Shown: positions 7,500 through 14,918 of the stretch, piece by piece
Numbering within the stretch: the stretch's first letter is position 1
How the letters are laid out: each line of letters begins with the position of its first letter
Assembly: GCA_020723505.1 (NCBI GenBank)
Contig: DYIT01000006.1
Coordinates: forward strand, 27,268 to 70,516
Direction: 5' to 3'
Source: Candidatus Kuenenia stuttgartensis
Lineage (GTDB): Bacteria > Planctomycetota > JAKEIC01 > DYIT01
Length of the DNA stretch: 43,249 bases
Notes under the pieces: generated by a model
Database searches by the model: none
The model's input: the letters and a program-made list of their open reading frames with translations, nothing else
What the model was told of the DNA's origin: nothing
Program-made: the position numbers and the translations under genes

Positions 7500-7779
7500 A
7501 TTCCTTTCACCGCGGATTCCGAATCCTCCCGGCCAGCCCAATCACCAAATTCTCTTGAGCCTGATTTACATGATTTCCCAGCCGAGTTACATGATTATAT
7601 TGGGGAAGAACGGAAAATTCACTCCGCCGAAAAAGCCTGGGCCGGCGGCACTGATTATCATGGTCGAGCCTCGGCTATTTGAAGGGGGTGGATTTTCACC
7701 CCCATTCCCTTTGAATCATGTGAATCAGAACGCAAATCATGTCAATCAGGATCAAAAAGTCCTCGGAACTAGCAAAGGG
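7500..7779. other. 280-base gap with AATCATGT-type repeat words
   Basis: No gene seen. Direct words AATCATGTGAATCAG (7714-7728) and AATCATGTCAATCAGG (7735-7750) are separated by one repeat unit, and inverse-oriented CCTGATTTACATGATT (7560-7575) and TTACATGATT (7587-7596) lie upstream. A further AATCATGTCAAT is at 4306-4317. The bases next to the ACP hold its ribosome binding site. Confidence 0.55.
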
Positions 7780-10155
7780 CTATGCGAGATGCGCCAGATA
7801 ATATTCCTTGAGCTTCCTGTATAAAATTTTCTGCGTGGGGCCCTTCGGGATTTCCCTGAGGTCGGGCAGGTCGTTGACGGCCACGATGCGGGCGGGAATC
7901 TTGAACGGCGCTATTCTGCCGCCGCAGAAGCCCCTTATTTCATCCGGCGCCGTTTTGAAGCCTTCCTTGAGCCTAACGAAGGCGCAGAGGTCTTCGCCGA
8001 GCAGCGGGTGCGGAATCCCGATTACGGCGCAGTCGGCCACGGCCGGGTGTGCGAACAGCACGTTCTCCAGTTCCGCGGGGTAGATGTTCTCGCCGCCCTT
8101 CTTTATGAGGAAGTCCTTGCGGCAGAGGAACCGGAACCTGCCATCCGCGTCGGCCGTCCCGAAGTCGCCGCTGTGGAACCACCCTTTGCGGAACGCCCGC
8201 GCGTTAACCTCCGGGAGTCCGATGTAGCCGGACGCGACGTTTATGCCCCTTATGCAGATTTCCCCCTCTGCGCCAGGCGGCACCGGATTGCCTTCGTCGT
8301 CGAACACCCCCATGTCGTTGACCGGCAGCGGCCTTCCGACAGAGCCGGGGACCCTCGCAGATGCCGGGAAATCGTTGAAACACGCGAAAGACGTGGTCTC
8401 GGTCAGTCCGAAGCCCTCGAAGACCGGGACGCCGAATGCCGCCTCGAAATCCGCCTGGACCTGCGGAATCAGGACCTGCCCTCCGCAGATCACGCCCTTG
8501 AGGGCAGCCTGCGTATCGCCGGGCCTCCTGTGGCGGAGAAGGATGGAGAGAATCGACGGCATGACGCTGGTCCAGGACGCGCCGTGCTTCGCGGCCACTC
8601 CCCAGAACGAGAGCAGGCTCACCTTGCCCTCGAGGACGATTGTCGATCCCCCTGCGCAGAGCGGAGCCATGAGCGTGACGATCTGGCCGTTGTTGTGGAA
8701 CATGGGAAGTATGCAGATTGACCTCGTTGTCTGGTCGAAATGCATCCATCCGGCGATTGCCGCCGCGTCGGCCACGATGTTCATCTGGCTCAGGACCGCG
8801 CCTTTCGGGTTCCCTGTCGTTCCGGACGTATAGATGACGACGGCGGGAGAGTACAGGTCGCCGCCGGAGGTCTCGAACAAAGGCGCGATTCCCGCGCATG
8901 GAACCCCGACTCCCGGAACCTGTCCCGAGCAGGCGAGGACGACCCCTTCCGCCAGGGCGGCGGATTCCGCAGCTTTCGGACCGAGGCCTTCCGAGTGGAC
9001 GAGCACCCGGGCTCCGCTGTCCCCGAGGATGTATGCCGCCTCCCTCGGGGAGAGATCGGGATTTATCGGAACGAATGTGATTCCGGCGCCGAGCGCGGCG
9101 AAATACATGGCGACGAATTCCGGCGAGTTCGGGAGCAGGACGCAGAGCCGGTCGCCGCGGGCGACGCCGGATTCGCGGAGGAACTTCTGCGCCGAAGCCG
9201 CGGCCTGTTCCGCTTCACGAAACGTCCAGGATTGGATGCGCGATCCCGGGAACAGGCAGAAAGCCCTGTCCGGCGTCTCGGACGCCCAGTGCGCCAGCGC
9301 ATGCCCCGCGCCTGCATGCGGCAGGGTCAGCGTCCTGCCCGTTCTCTGGTGGTCCATAAGCCTGGTCTCGTCGACCGGCACTGCGCGCGCACCGCCTGCC
9401 GGACCCGGCCCGGGGCATGGAGCTGCCGCGCAGCCGCCGCGGCTTCCGGCGCCCTTCGCTTTCCCGAAGGAGAGCATGAACCGGGGCGCATCGGATCCCG
9501 CGTTGAAAATCAGGTCCAGTACCGAGACATGGTGGTCGAAAGGAGGGTGCGGCTGCGGGTATTCGGGGTAGCTGCCATAGTCCATCCAGGTCAGGCTGAG
9601 CCCCTCCTTCTCGAACAGGCTTTCATCGATGTATCCCTTCGCGCTCGGCCCGGAAATGTACTCCGAGGCGCCGGTCTTCCTGCAAAGGTCCACCAGCCTC
9701 TCGGTCTTCCCGTCCACGGTGCCATAGTCCATGGAAAAGGACAGCTTCGTCCGGATGCCGAGGATTGAGCACACCGCCTTCATGAAGGAGAGGTTCGTAA
9801 GGCTGAGCGACGTCTCCGAAGCGCTAAGATACAGTTCCTCGAAAATCCCCGCGAATTCCCTGAAATGCGAGGCGCGGGCGTAGTTCCTCTGGATGGTCTT
9901 CCAGTGCTTCGCCCGCCATTCCGAGCCCGAAATCCTGACGTCCTTTATCTTCTGCGCGAATCTGCCCTTGGCCTCGACCGGGATTGTAAGCCATTTCGGA
10001 CCGGCTGCGGTCTTTATGATGTTGCGGTTTCTCCAGTCTCTGCGCGTGAACTGCACGTCGTCCAGGAGTATGAATTCGTCCGCGAGGTTGATGAGGTCGA
10101 AGTACCCCTTCCAGGGGATGTAGCAGGATTGGACTATCGCGATTCTCTTGACCAC
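7780..10155 (-). CDS. WbqC-family domain fused to an AMP-dependent acyl ligase
   Basis: 791 residues in one frame, from a GTG at 10155. Residues 1-230 match the WbqC-like family (AIVQSCYIPWKGYFDLINLADEF; LDDVQFTRRDWRNRN), found in O-antigen and amino-sugar modification clusters. Residues about 231-266 are a Gly/Ala/Pro-rich linker. Residues 267-791 are an adenylate-forming ligase: YTSGTTGNPKGAVLS (phosphate loop), GFGLTETT, GWFHSGDFG, KKGGENIYPAE and the C-terminal catalytic lysine in PTQKILYRK. The ligase would activate a carboxylic acid as acyl-AMP and load CoA or the neighbouring ACP. An internal ATG at 9357 begins exactly at the ligase, but with a poor ribosome site. The one-polypeptide arrangement is unusual, as these are normally separate proteins. 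Confidence 0.85.
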   Translation of the reverse strand: MVKRIAIVQSCYIPWKGYFDLINLADEFILLDDVQFTRRDWRNRNIIKTAAGPKWLTIPVEAKGRFAQKIKDVRISGSEWRAKHWKTIQRNYARASHFREFAGIFEELYLSASETSLSLTNLSFMKAVCSILGIRTKLSFSMDYGTVDGKTERLVDLCRKTGASEYISGPSAKGYIDESLFEKEGLSLTWMDYGSYPEYPQPHPPFDHHVSVLDLIFNAGSDAPRFMLSFGKAKGAGSRGGCAAAPCPGPGPAGGARAVPVDETRLMDHQRTGRTLTLPHAGAGHALAHWASETPDRAFCLFPGSRIQSWTFREAEQAAASAQKFLRESGVARGDRLCVLLPNSPEFVAMYFAALGAGITFVPINPDLSPREAAYILGDSGARVLVHSEGLGPKAAESAALAEGVVLACSGQVPGVGVPCAGIAPLFETSGGDLYSPAVVIYTSGTTGNPKGAVLSQMNIVADAAAIAGWMHFDQTTRSICILPMFHNNGQIVTLMAPLCAGGSTIVLEGKVSLLSFWGVAAKHGASWTSVMPSILSILLRHRRPGDTQAALKGVICGGQVLIPQVQADFEAAFGVPVFEGFGLTETTSFACFNDFPASARVPGSVGRPLPVNDMGVFDDEGNPVPPGAEGEICIRGINVASGYIGLPEVNARAFRKGWFHSGDFGTADADGRFRFLCRKDFLIKKGGENIYPAELENVLFAHPAVADCAVIGIPHPLLGEDLCAFVRLKEGFKTAPDEIRGFCGGRIAPFKIPARIVAVNDLPDLREIPKGPTQKILYRKLKEYYLAHLA

Positions 10156-10296
10156 GGTTCACGACCTGAATGACGCTCTGATTGTAGAGTCGAACGTTCG
10201 AAGTCCAAAGTCCAAAGTCGGAAACCCGGGACATAACCCAGCGCACTGCGCGGAAAGGGGTTGATTATTCCCCTCCCTGGAATCAGTATTAAGCGC
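10156..10296. other. divergent intergenic region between the sugar island and pilR
   Basis: 141 bases. A palindromic TCGAACGTTCGA at 10188-10199 is followed by the tandem word AGTCCAAAGTCCAAAGTCG (10202-10220), related to 851-879. A TTGATT at 10261 and TATTAA near 10287 are 20 bases apart, too far for a good sigma-70 promoter. Confidence 0.4.
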
Positions 10297-11688
10297 ATGA
10301 AGATCGAGACGAACCTAAATCCGCATGGGAACGTGCTGGTGGTGGACGACGAGGAGAGCATGAGGATTTTCCTGTCCGTCATGCTCGAGAAGGAGGGGTA
10401 CGCCGTCCACACCGCCGGATCCGGGCAGGAGGCGTACGAACTGTTCCGGAGGCGGCCTTTCGACCTCGTGCTCGAGGACCTCAAGATGCCGGGCATGGAC
10501 GGCATCGAGCTTCTGCGGCTCCTCAAGAAGGAGGACCCGAAGTCGCTTGTAATCATAATGACGGCGTATTCCACGTGGGACTCGGCGGTGGAGGCCATGA
10601 GGCTCGGGGCATACGACTATATAAAGAAGCCGTTCGACAACCGCGACATCAAGGCGACCGTGGCGAGGGCCGTAAACCTGAAGAGGCTGTTCGAGTCGTC
10701 GCGCGCGACTCCGGACGCAGAGGTCGGGAAGATAACGAACATCATCGGCCATTCCGCGAGCATGCAGAGCATTTTCGGCCTGATAAGGAGGGTGGCTCCC
10801 ACGGACAGCACGGTGCTCATCCAGGGCGAGAGCGGATCGGGGAAGGAGCTCGTGGCCCGCGCCCTGCACTACGGGTCGCTCCGGCGGGAGCAGACGTACA
10901 TCACTCTCAACTGCGGGGCTTTCACGGAGAGCCTTCTCGAAAGCGAGCTGTTCGGCCACGTGAGGGGGGCGTTCACCGGGGCCGTCAGCGACAAGAAGGG
11001 GCTGTTCGAGGTCGCCGACAGGGGGACCATGCTCCTGGACGAAGTCGGCGACATGAGCCTCGCGCTCCAGGTCAAGTTCCTGCGGGTGCTCGAGGACCGC
11101 GAATTCCTGCCCGTGGGCGGAGTGGTCAAGAAGCACGCGGACGTGAGGTTCATCACCGCAACGAACAAGGATTTGAAGAGGGAAGTGGAAAAGGGCGCTT
11201 TCAGGGAGGATTTGTATTACAGGCTGAACGTGATCCCGATAAACATCCCGCCTCTCCGGGAGAGGAAGGAGGACATACCGCTGCTTTCGGGCAACTTCCT
11301 CGCGAAATACGCAGGGGGGCTCGGTAAGACCGTCACGCGATTCGACGCCGACGCCATGGCCGCGCTGATGGAGTACGACTGGCCGGGCAACGTAAGGGAA
11401 CTGGAGAATACCATCCAGCGCGCCGTGACGCTGTGCGAGGAGGAGGTCATCGGCATGGCCGACATAGTCGGCAGGATTCCGTCGCTCCCGAAGTCCGGAG
11501 GGTTCTTCTACGCAGGAATACCTGAAGAAGGAATAGACATAGAGAAGAAGCTTGCGGACATCGAGAAGAGATATATGCTCGAGGCTTTGCGAAAATGCGG
11601 TGGGAACATGACGAACGCGGCAAAGCTCCTGAACATGAGCTTCCGATCGTTCAGGTACAAGGCGGGCAAGTACGGAGTGAGGAAATAG
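10297..11688 (+). CDS. pilR: PilR-like sigma-54-dependent response regulator
   Basis: 463 residues from the ATG at 10297; an earlier TTG at 10261 is open but adds no conserved sequence. Residues 12-125 are a receiver domain with the phosphoacceptor Asp at about D61 (LEDLKMPGMDG) and the lysine in YIKKPF. Residues 147-385 are the sigma-54 AAA+ domain with Walker A GESGSGKE, the sigma-54 contact loop GAFTGA (224-229) and Walker B LLDEVGDM. The C-terminal Fis-type helix-turn-helix ends NMTNAAKLLNMSFRSFRYK, a style seen in PilR. A sigma-54 promoter and operator-like palindromes lie directly downstream, before a pilin gene, which supports a pilin activator role. No sensor kinase (PilS) lies next to it in the window. 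Confidence 0.88.
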   Translation: MKIETNLNPHGNVLVVDDEESMRIFLSVMLEKEGYAVHTAGSGQEAYELFRRRPFDLVLEDLKMPGMDGIELLRLLKKEDPKSLVIIMTAYSTWDSAVEAMRLGAYDYIKKPFDNRDIKATVARAVNLKRLFESSRATPDAEVGKITNIIGHSASMQSIFGLIRRVAPTDSTVLIQGESGSGKELVARALHYGSLRREQTYITLNCGAFTESLLESELFGHVRGAFTGAVSDKKGLFEVADRGTMLLDEVGDMSLALQVKFLRVLEDREFLPVGGVVKKHADVRFITATNKDLKREVEKGAFREDLYYRLNVIPINIPPLRERKEDIPLLSGNFLAKYAGGLGKTVTRFDADAMAALMEYDWPGNVRELENTIQRAVTLCEEEVIGMADIVGRIPSLPKSGGFFYAGIPEEGIDIEKKLADIEKRYMLEALRKCGGNMTNAAKLLNMSFRSFRYKAGKYGVRK

Positions 11689-11695
11689 GCCTTGG

Positions 11696-11715
11696 CATAA
11701 CCCGGACGAGCCGGA
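11696..11715 (+). repeat. CATAACCCGGACGAGCCGGA repeat, copy 1
   Basis: A 20-base word just after the pilR stop. It recurs exactly at 38279-38298, and inverted with one difference at 37301-37320. Confidence 0.7.
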
Positions 11716-11760
11716 CTCTTGCCGAGCAATGCAGGCGGTCATGGATTTGCAGGCTTGCGG

Positions 11761-11777
11761 GTGACAATTTTTGTCAC
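11761..11777. promoter_or_regulatory. inverted-repeat operator, site 1 (probable PilR enhancer)
   Basis: GTGACAATTTTTGTCAC is a perfect 7-bp inverted repeat around TTT, centred about 130 bases upstream of the -24 element of the pilin promoter. That is the usual distance for an enhancer-binding protein site. The activator gene lies immediately upstream. Binding is inferred. Confidence 0.65.
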
Positions 11778-11793
11778 TAAAACCACTCCAAAA

Positions 11794-11807
11794 TAACAAT
11801 TTTGTCA
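11794..11807. promoter_or_regulatory. inverted-repeat operator, site 2
   Basis: TAACAATTTTGTCA is an imperfect copy of site 1 (TGACAA / TTGTCA half-sites), about three helical turns downstream of it, so both would face the same side of the DNA. Confidence 0.55.
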
Positions 11808-11900
11808 AAGTAAGAAGCTTGAGAAAAAAAAGCCATATTGAGTATTTTTTAACTTGATATCTGTTTTGAAGTTAAGTAGTATTAGCCTATATATGGTTCC

Positions 11901-11914
11901 GGCACATGCTTTGC
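11901..11914 (+). promoter_or_regulatory. sigma-54 (-24/-12) promoter of the first pilin
   Basis: GGCACATGCTTTGC keeps the invariant GG (11901-11902) and GC (11913-11914) at exactly the required 10-base spacing and matches the TGGCACG-N4-TTGC(A/T) consensus at nearly every position. Transcription should begin near 11925, giving a leader of about 77 bases before the pilin ATG at 12002. AT-rich DNA lies between it and the operators. Confidence 0.85.
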
Positions 11915-12001
11915 TGCACCCAGCGTGAAAGGAGGTCAGGGCTCTCAGTTAAGGGCTTGAAGCAACAACAACATTTTTTAACATCTTATGGAGGAAAAGA
12001 A

Positions 12002-12685
12002 ATGAGGAGAAGAGGTTTTACACTGATTGAACTGATGATTGTGATTGCGATTATCGCCATCATCGCGGCGATTGCAATCCCGCAGCTGCTCAGGTCGCGC
12101 ATCGGCGCCAACGAGACCTCGGCAATCGGGACCCTGAAAGCAATCTCCGCGGGCCAGGAGCAGTTCCGCACGGCCGCATGCGTGGACGCAAACCGCAACG
12201 GCATCGGAGAGTACGGATTCCTGGTCGAGATGTCCGGCAACCAGAACTGCAGGATTTCGGCAATCAACGTGGCCAACTCGCCCTACATCCCGGGCATTTT
12301 CAACGCTGACGTGTCCGCGAAGAGCGGGTACCAGTTCGCCACGTTCCTGTGCAACGCCGACAACGGCGGCGGCGGCACGAACGTCTACGGCGCGGCCGTG
12401 GGAACCACCAACGCGCAGGCTGCAATCAACGAAGAGAACTACATCTGCTACGGGTGGCCTATCACGGCAGGCAGGACGGGCAACCGCGTGTTCGCGATTT
12501 CCCCGCAGGGCACTGTGATGCAGAACCCGAACAGCGGGGCCGCTCCGGTGACCGGAACGACCAACCCGCCGACATGGTCTGCGGCAATCGCCACTGCTGC
12601 CAACTGGAGCACGGGCACTTTCGTGACTGCGGGCCAGACCGGCCAGGACGCCGACCTCGCGGTCGCATGGGCGCCAATCGGCTAA
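12002..12685 (+). CDS. pilA: type IV pilin-like protein (PilA-type prepilin), copy 1
   Basis: 227 residues. The start is the ATG at 12002 after GGAGG at eight bases. The prepilin leader is MRRRG, cleaved before FTLIELM by a prepilin peptidase, with Glu at position 5 of the mature protein and the hydrophobic helix IVIAIIAIIAAIAIPQLL. The region NETSAIGTLKAISAGQEQFR and the (N/D)G-GEYGFL motif near 72 are shared with the next gene. The Gly/Asn/Thr-rich C-terminal half looks like an extracellular pilin head. It is the first gene after the sigma-54 promoter and ends before a strong terminator, so it is probably the major pilin. Confidence 0.9.
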   Translation: MRRRGFTLIELMIVIAIIAIIAAIAIPQLLRSRIGANETSAIGTLKAISAGQEQFRTAACVDANRNGIGEYGFLVEMSGNQNCRISAINVANSPYIPGIFNADVSAKSGYQFATFLCNADNGGGGTNVYGAAVGTTNAQAAINEENYICYGWPITAGRTGNRVFAISPQGTVMQNPNSGAAPVTGTTNPPTWSAAIATAANWSTGTFVTAGQTGQDADLAVAWAPIG

Positions 12686-12708
12686 CGGTTTCTTTGTCTT
12701 GATTCTTC

Positions 12709-12740
12709 GGCACCCGGGGCTTTCCCCGGGTGCCTGTTTT
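12709..12740 (+). terminator. strong rho-independent terminator between the two pilins
   Basis: Arms 12709-12719 and 12724-12734 form an 11-bp GC-rich stem with a CTTT loop, followed by TGTTTT. Most transcripts of the first pilin should end here, with some read-through into the second. Confidence 0.85.
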
Positions 12741-12762
12741 GCATGCTTCGGACGTGAATGGA

Positions 12763-13467
12763 ATGAGGCCGCGCAAGCACGGATTCACGCTCGTCGAGCT
12801 TCTCATCGTCATCGCTCTCATTGCAATAATCGCCGCCATCGCCATACCGGGCATGCTGAGATCCAAGGCCATGTCGAACGAGACCTCGGCAATCGGCTCT
12901 CTCAAGTGCATCTGCTCTGCCCAGGAAGCCTTCAAATCCTCGTCCATCATCGACCTCAACCTCAACGGAGACGGCGAATACGGGTTCCTTCCGGAGCTCT
13001 CGGGTCTCGGGAATTTCCGTATCAACAATGCGGGCGGGCTGGGAATAAAGAGCGCGGCCGGCAACCCGTTCATAGACGGATCGTTCGCCAACGCGACCGC
13101 GGCCAACGAGACGGCGAGAAGCGGATACCTCTTCATCTGCTACCTGCCCACGGCCCTGGCGGGAGGAACCGCCGCTTTCCCAATCGCCGTCGACATCACG
13201 CTGACGGAGAGCAGGTACCTCATCTATGCTTTCCCTGCCAGCTACGGCAAGTCGGGAATCAGGGTCTTCGCCATCACGCCGCTGATAATCCCGTTCTTCT
13301 GGCCGAATGCGGCCGGCACCTACGCCGGTCCGGGGAACGCCCCGCCGTGGAACGCGGCTCTCGGCGACTCAAACGGCGACGGAGCTGCCAACTGGCTGGA
13401 CAACATCGACCAGAACGGCGCCGGCCAGACCGGCCAACCCGGACAGATGTGGGTGCAAATCAGCTGA
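12763..13467 (+). CDS. type IV pilin-like protein, copy 2
   Basis: 234 residues from the ATG at 12763. The leader is MRPRKHG before FTLVELLIVIALIAIIAAIAIPGML. It aligns with the first pilin over the N-terminal 80 residues (NETSAIGSLKCICSAQEAFK; NGDGEYGFLPELSG) but diverges in the head domain, which ends in an Asn/Gly/Asp-rich tail. The ribosome site is weak and a terminator separates it from the first pilin, so it is probably made at a lower level. It could be a minor pilin or a variant major pilin. An ATG at 12730 is open in frame but gives a leader of unlikely sequence. Confidence 0.88.
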   Translation: MRPRKHGFTLVELLIVIALIAIIAAIAIPGMLRSKAMSNETSAIGSLKCICSAQEAFKSSSIIDLNLNGDGEYGFLPELSGLGNFRINNAGGLGIKSAAGNPFIDGSFANATAANETARSGYLFICYLPTALAGGTAAFPIAVDITLTESRYLIYAFPASYGKSGIRVFAITPLIIPFFWPNAAGTYAGPGNAPPWNAALGDSNGDGAANWLDNIDQNGAGQTGQPGQMWVQIS

Positions 13468-13573
13468 TCTGTACGGGACAAGACCTGGCGATTTCGCGGC
13501 CCAGTTCCATACGGATTTATCCCTCTACCGCTGAGCCGCAATCGAAGCGAATTCAATCGCGGGGGTGCTGTAG

Positions 13574-13595
13574 CCGCGGCACTCAGTTGCCGCGG
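13574..13595. repeat. CCGCGGCA palindrome after the second pilin
   Basis: CCGCGGCA (13574-13581) and TGCCGCGG (13588-13595) form an 8-bp stem with a 6-base loop in the spacer between the pilin and a small gene. No T-run follows, so this is not a standard terminator. Confidence 0.5.
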
Positions 13596-13700
13596 AAGCA
13601 AGATTTCCGGCTATTGGGCCTCAAGTTGCTAAAGACCGCGCTTCTTCCTTCCGATGATAATGTCAAGGTGCCTTTCTTCCTTGAGAGGGGGGAAACGGCG

Positions 13701-13931
13701 ATGCTGATGTACGACGACTACAGGAACTTCCACGGGGGCGAGAAGAAGACCCGCGACGACCTTGACAGGTTCACGGAGCTTCTCATCGCCACGCTCAAGG
13801 ACCTGCACTCGATTAACAAGGAGCTCAAGTACCTGAGCTGGCTCAAGATGATCGAGCTCAAGTCCAAGGGCATGTACAACGACGAGCAGATGATCAAGGA
13901 CTTCAAGGACTTCGACCTGGACGGGATATAG
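13701..13931 (+). CDS. small charged helical protein, unknown
   Basis: 76 residues from the ATG at 13701, after a GAGGGGGG ribosome site eight bases upstream; an alternative ATG at 13707 is in frame. The sequence is rich in Lys, Glu, Asp and Leu and reads as one or two amphipathic helices (RDDLDRFTELLIATLKDLHSINKELKYL). There is no signal peptide or membrane segment. An intrinsic terminator follows directly. It lies between pilin genes and a STAS protein; I do not recognise the family. Confidence 0.65.
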   Translation: MLMYDDYRNFHGGEKKTRDDLDRFTELLIATLKDLHSINKELKYLSWLKMIELKSKGMYNDEQMIKDFKDFDLDGI

Positions 13932-13957
13932 CCCGCAGGCCGGGACTCGGATGCCAG

Positions 13958-13986
13958 GCGCGACGGAACACCGATCGCGCTTTTTT
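13958..13986 (+). terminator. rho-independent terminator after the small gene
   Basis: GCGCGA (13958-13963) pairs with TCGCGC (13975-13980), followed directly by TTTTTT. It lies 27 bases after the stop codon of the 76-residue gene. Confidence 0.75.
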
Positions 13987-14041
13987 AATTTCCTCTTCTT
14001 TTCCGCCCATCGCAGCGGATCAGGCATCCATCGCTTTTTGA

Positions 14042-14070
14042 TTGCAAACCCATGACGCCTGAAATATAGT
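14042..14070 (+). promoter_or_regulatory. sigma-70-type promoter of the STAS-lipoprotein pair
   Basis: TTGCAA (14042-14047) and TATAGT (14065-14070) are 17 bases apart, four or more matches to consensus in each box. Transcription would start near 14077, about 134 bases before the STAS gene. Confidence 0.6.
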
Positions 14071-14210
14071 CATCTCCGGACCCGAATCCGGCCGTTTTCC
14101 CCCGGTTTCCCGGCGTTTCATGCCCAAGCCGCGTCCGGCGACGGCGGGCGCGGCGTTAGCCGGCCCGAACGCCCTGGCCGGGCCGGCGCGGCATCATAGA
14201 TAAGCGGAAC

Positions 14211-14918
14211 ATGGACGCGACCAGGCTCAGAAAATTCACGGCGAACGGCAAGCAGTACCAGCTCGTCGACGGCCTTTCGGCAAGGGACCGGGACATCAGG
14301 AACTGGTCCATCACTCTTCTCGAGGTCGAGGGCGACGGTGTCTTCACGTTCTTCCAGCCGAGGACCCTGAAATCGAAAATCAAGTCCCTGCCCCTGTGCG
14401 TGCGCATCTACAACACTCCCAGGGAAATACTGGAATCCATGCTCAGGTCGGCCATATCGGACAAGGAAATCGAGTCGGTGTTCGATCTCTCCGCCGCGGC
14501 CAGGAAACCCTCGACCGCCATAAAGAGGACCAGGACTCTCACGTCGATGGTGGCTGCGGCCAAAATCGCAAAGGAATACGTCGAGAACTTCGACATACGG
14601 ATTATCGACAACATCCTCCACCTCACAATCAAGGTCCAAGAATTCAAGAGCAAGGAAGCGGACGAGTACATCGATCTGGTATTCAAGAAGATGTCCGGCC
14701 TTTTCAAGGCCGTGGTAGTGGACCTCGAAAAGGTGACCTACGTCAACTCGACCGGGATTTCCGTCCTTGCCAGGACGGCCTCGGAGTTCAAGATGCGCCT
14801 CGTCAACCCCAGCGACAACGTGAAGAACGTCATGGGGCTCATGGGACTGCTTCCGCTCATGAAGATCTCCGGGACTGTGGACGACGCCATGGGGGAAATC
14901 CTGGAGGAAATCGCATGA
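14211..14918 (+). CDS. STAS-domain (anti-sigma factor antagonist-like) protein
   Basis: 235 residues. Residues about 127-235 form a STAS domain, with beta strands (DNILHLTIKV; FKAVVVDLEKVTYV) and the conserved phospho-site region VNSTGISVLARTA; the serine that partner-switching kinases modify would be S180. The N-terminal 125 residues (WSITLLEVEGDGVFTFFQPR; REILESMLRSAIS) are not recognised. In STAS regulators such as SpoIIAA the domain binds an anti-sigma or anti-activator kinase; no such kinase is next to it. Its stop overlaps the start of a lipoprotein gene (ATGA), so the two are probably coupled. The start at 14211 has a weak AGCGGA upstream. Confidence 0.8.
   Translation: MDATRLRKFTANGKQYQLVDGLSARDRDIRNWSITLLEVEGDGVFTFFQPRTLKSKIKSLPLCVRIYNTPREILESMLRSAISDKEIESVFDLSAAARKPSTAIKRTRTLTSMVAAAKIAKEYVENFDIRIIDNILHLTIKVQEFKSKEADEYIDLVFKKMSGLFKAVVVDLEKVTYVNSTGISVLARTASEFKMRLVNPSDNVKNVMGLMGLLPLMKISGTVDDAMGEILEEIA

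Noticed and set aside
10957-10962. Second CACGTG core as a parS candidate
   Set aside because: The flanking bases do not match TGTTN and NAACA.
11693-11712. Possible second sigma-54 promoter (TTGGCATAACC)
   Set aside because: The GG is present but the GC at the required 10-base spacing is missing, and the bases belong to the dispersed 20-base repeat.
10315-11808. 497-residue minus-strand frame
   Set aside because: It is antisense to the sigma-54 activator gene, with no domain features.
12699-13700. Long plus-strand frame leading into the 76-residue gene
   Set aside because: It runs over the second pilin in another frame. Only the last 76 codons have a ribosome site and sensible composition.
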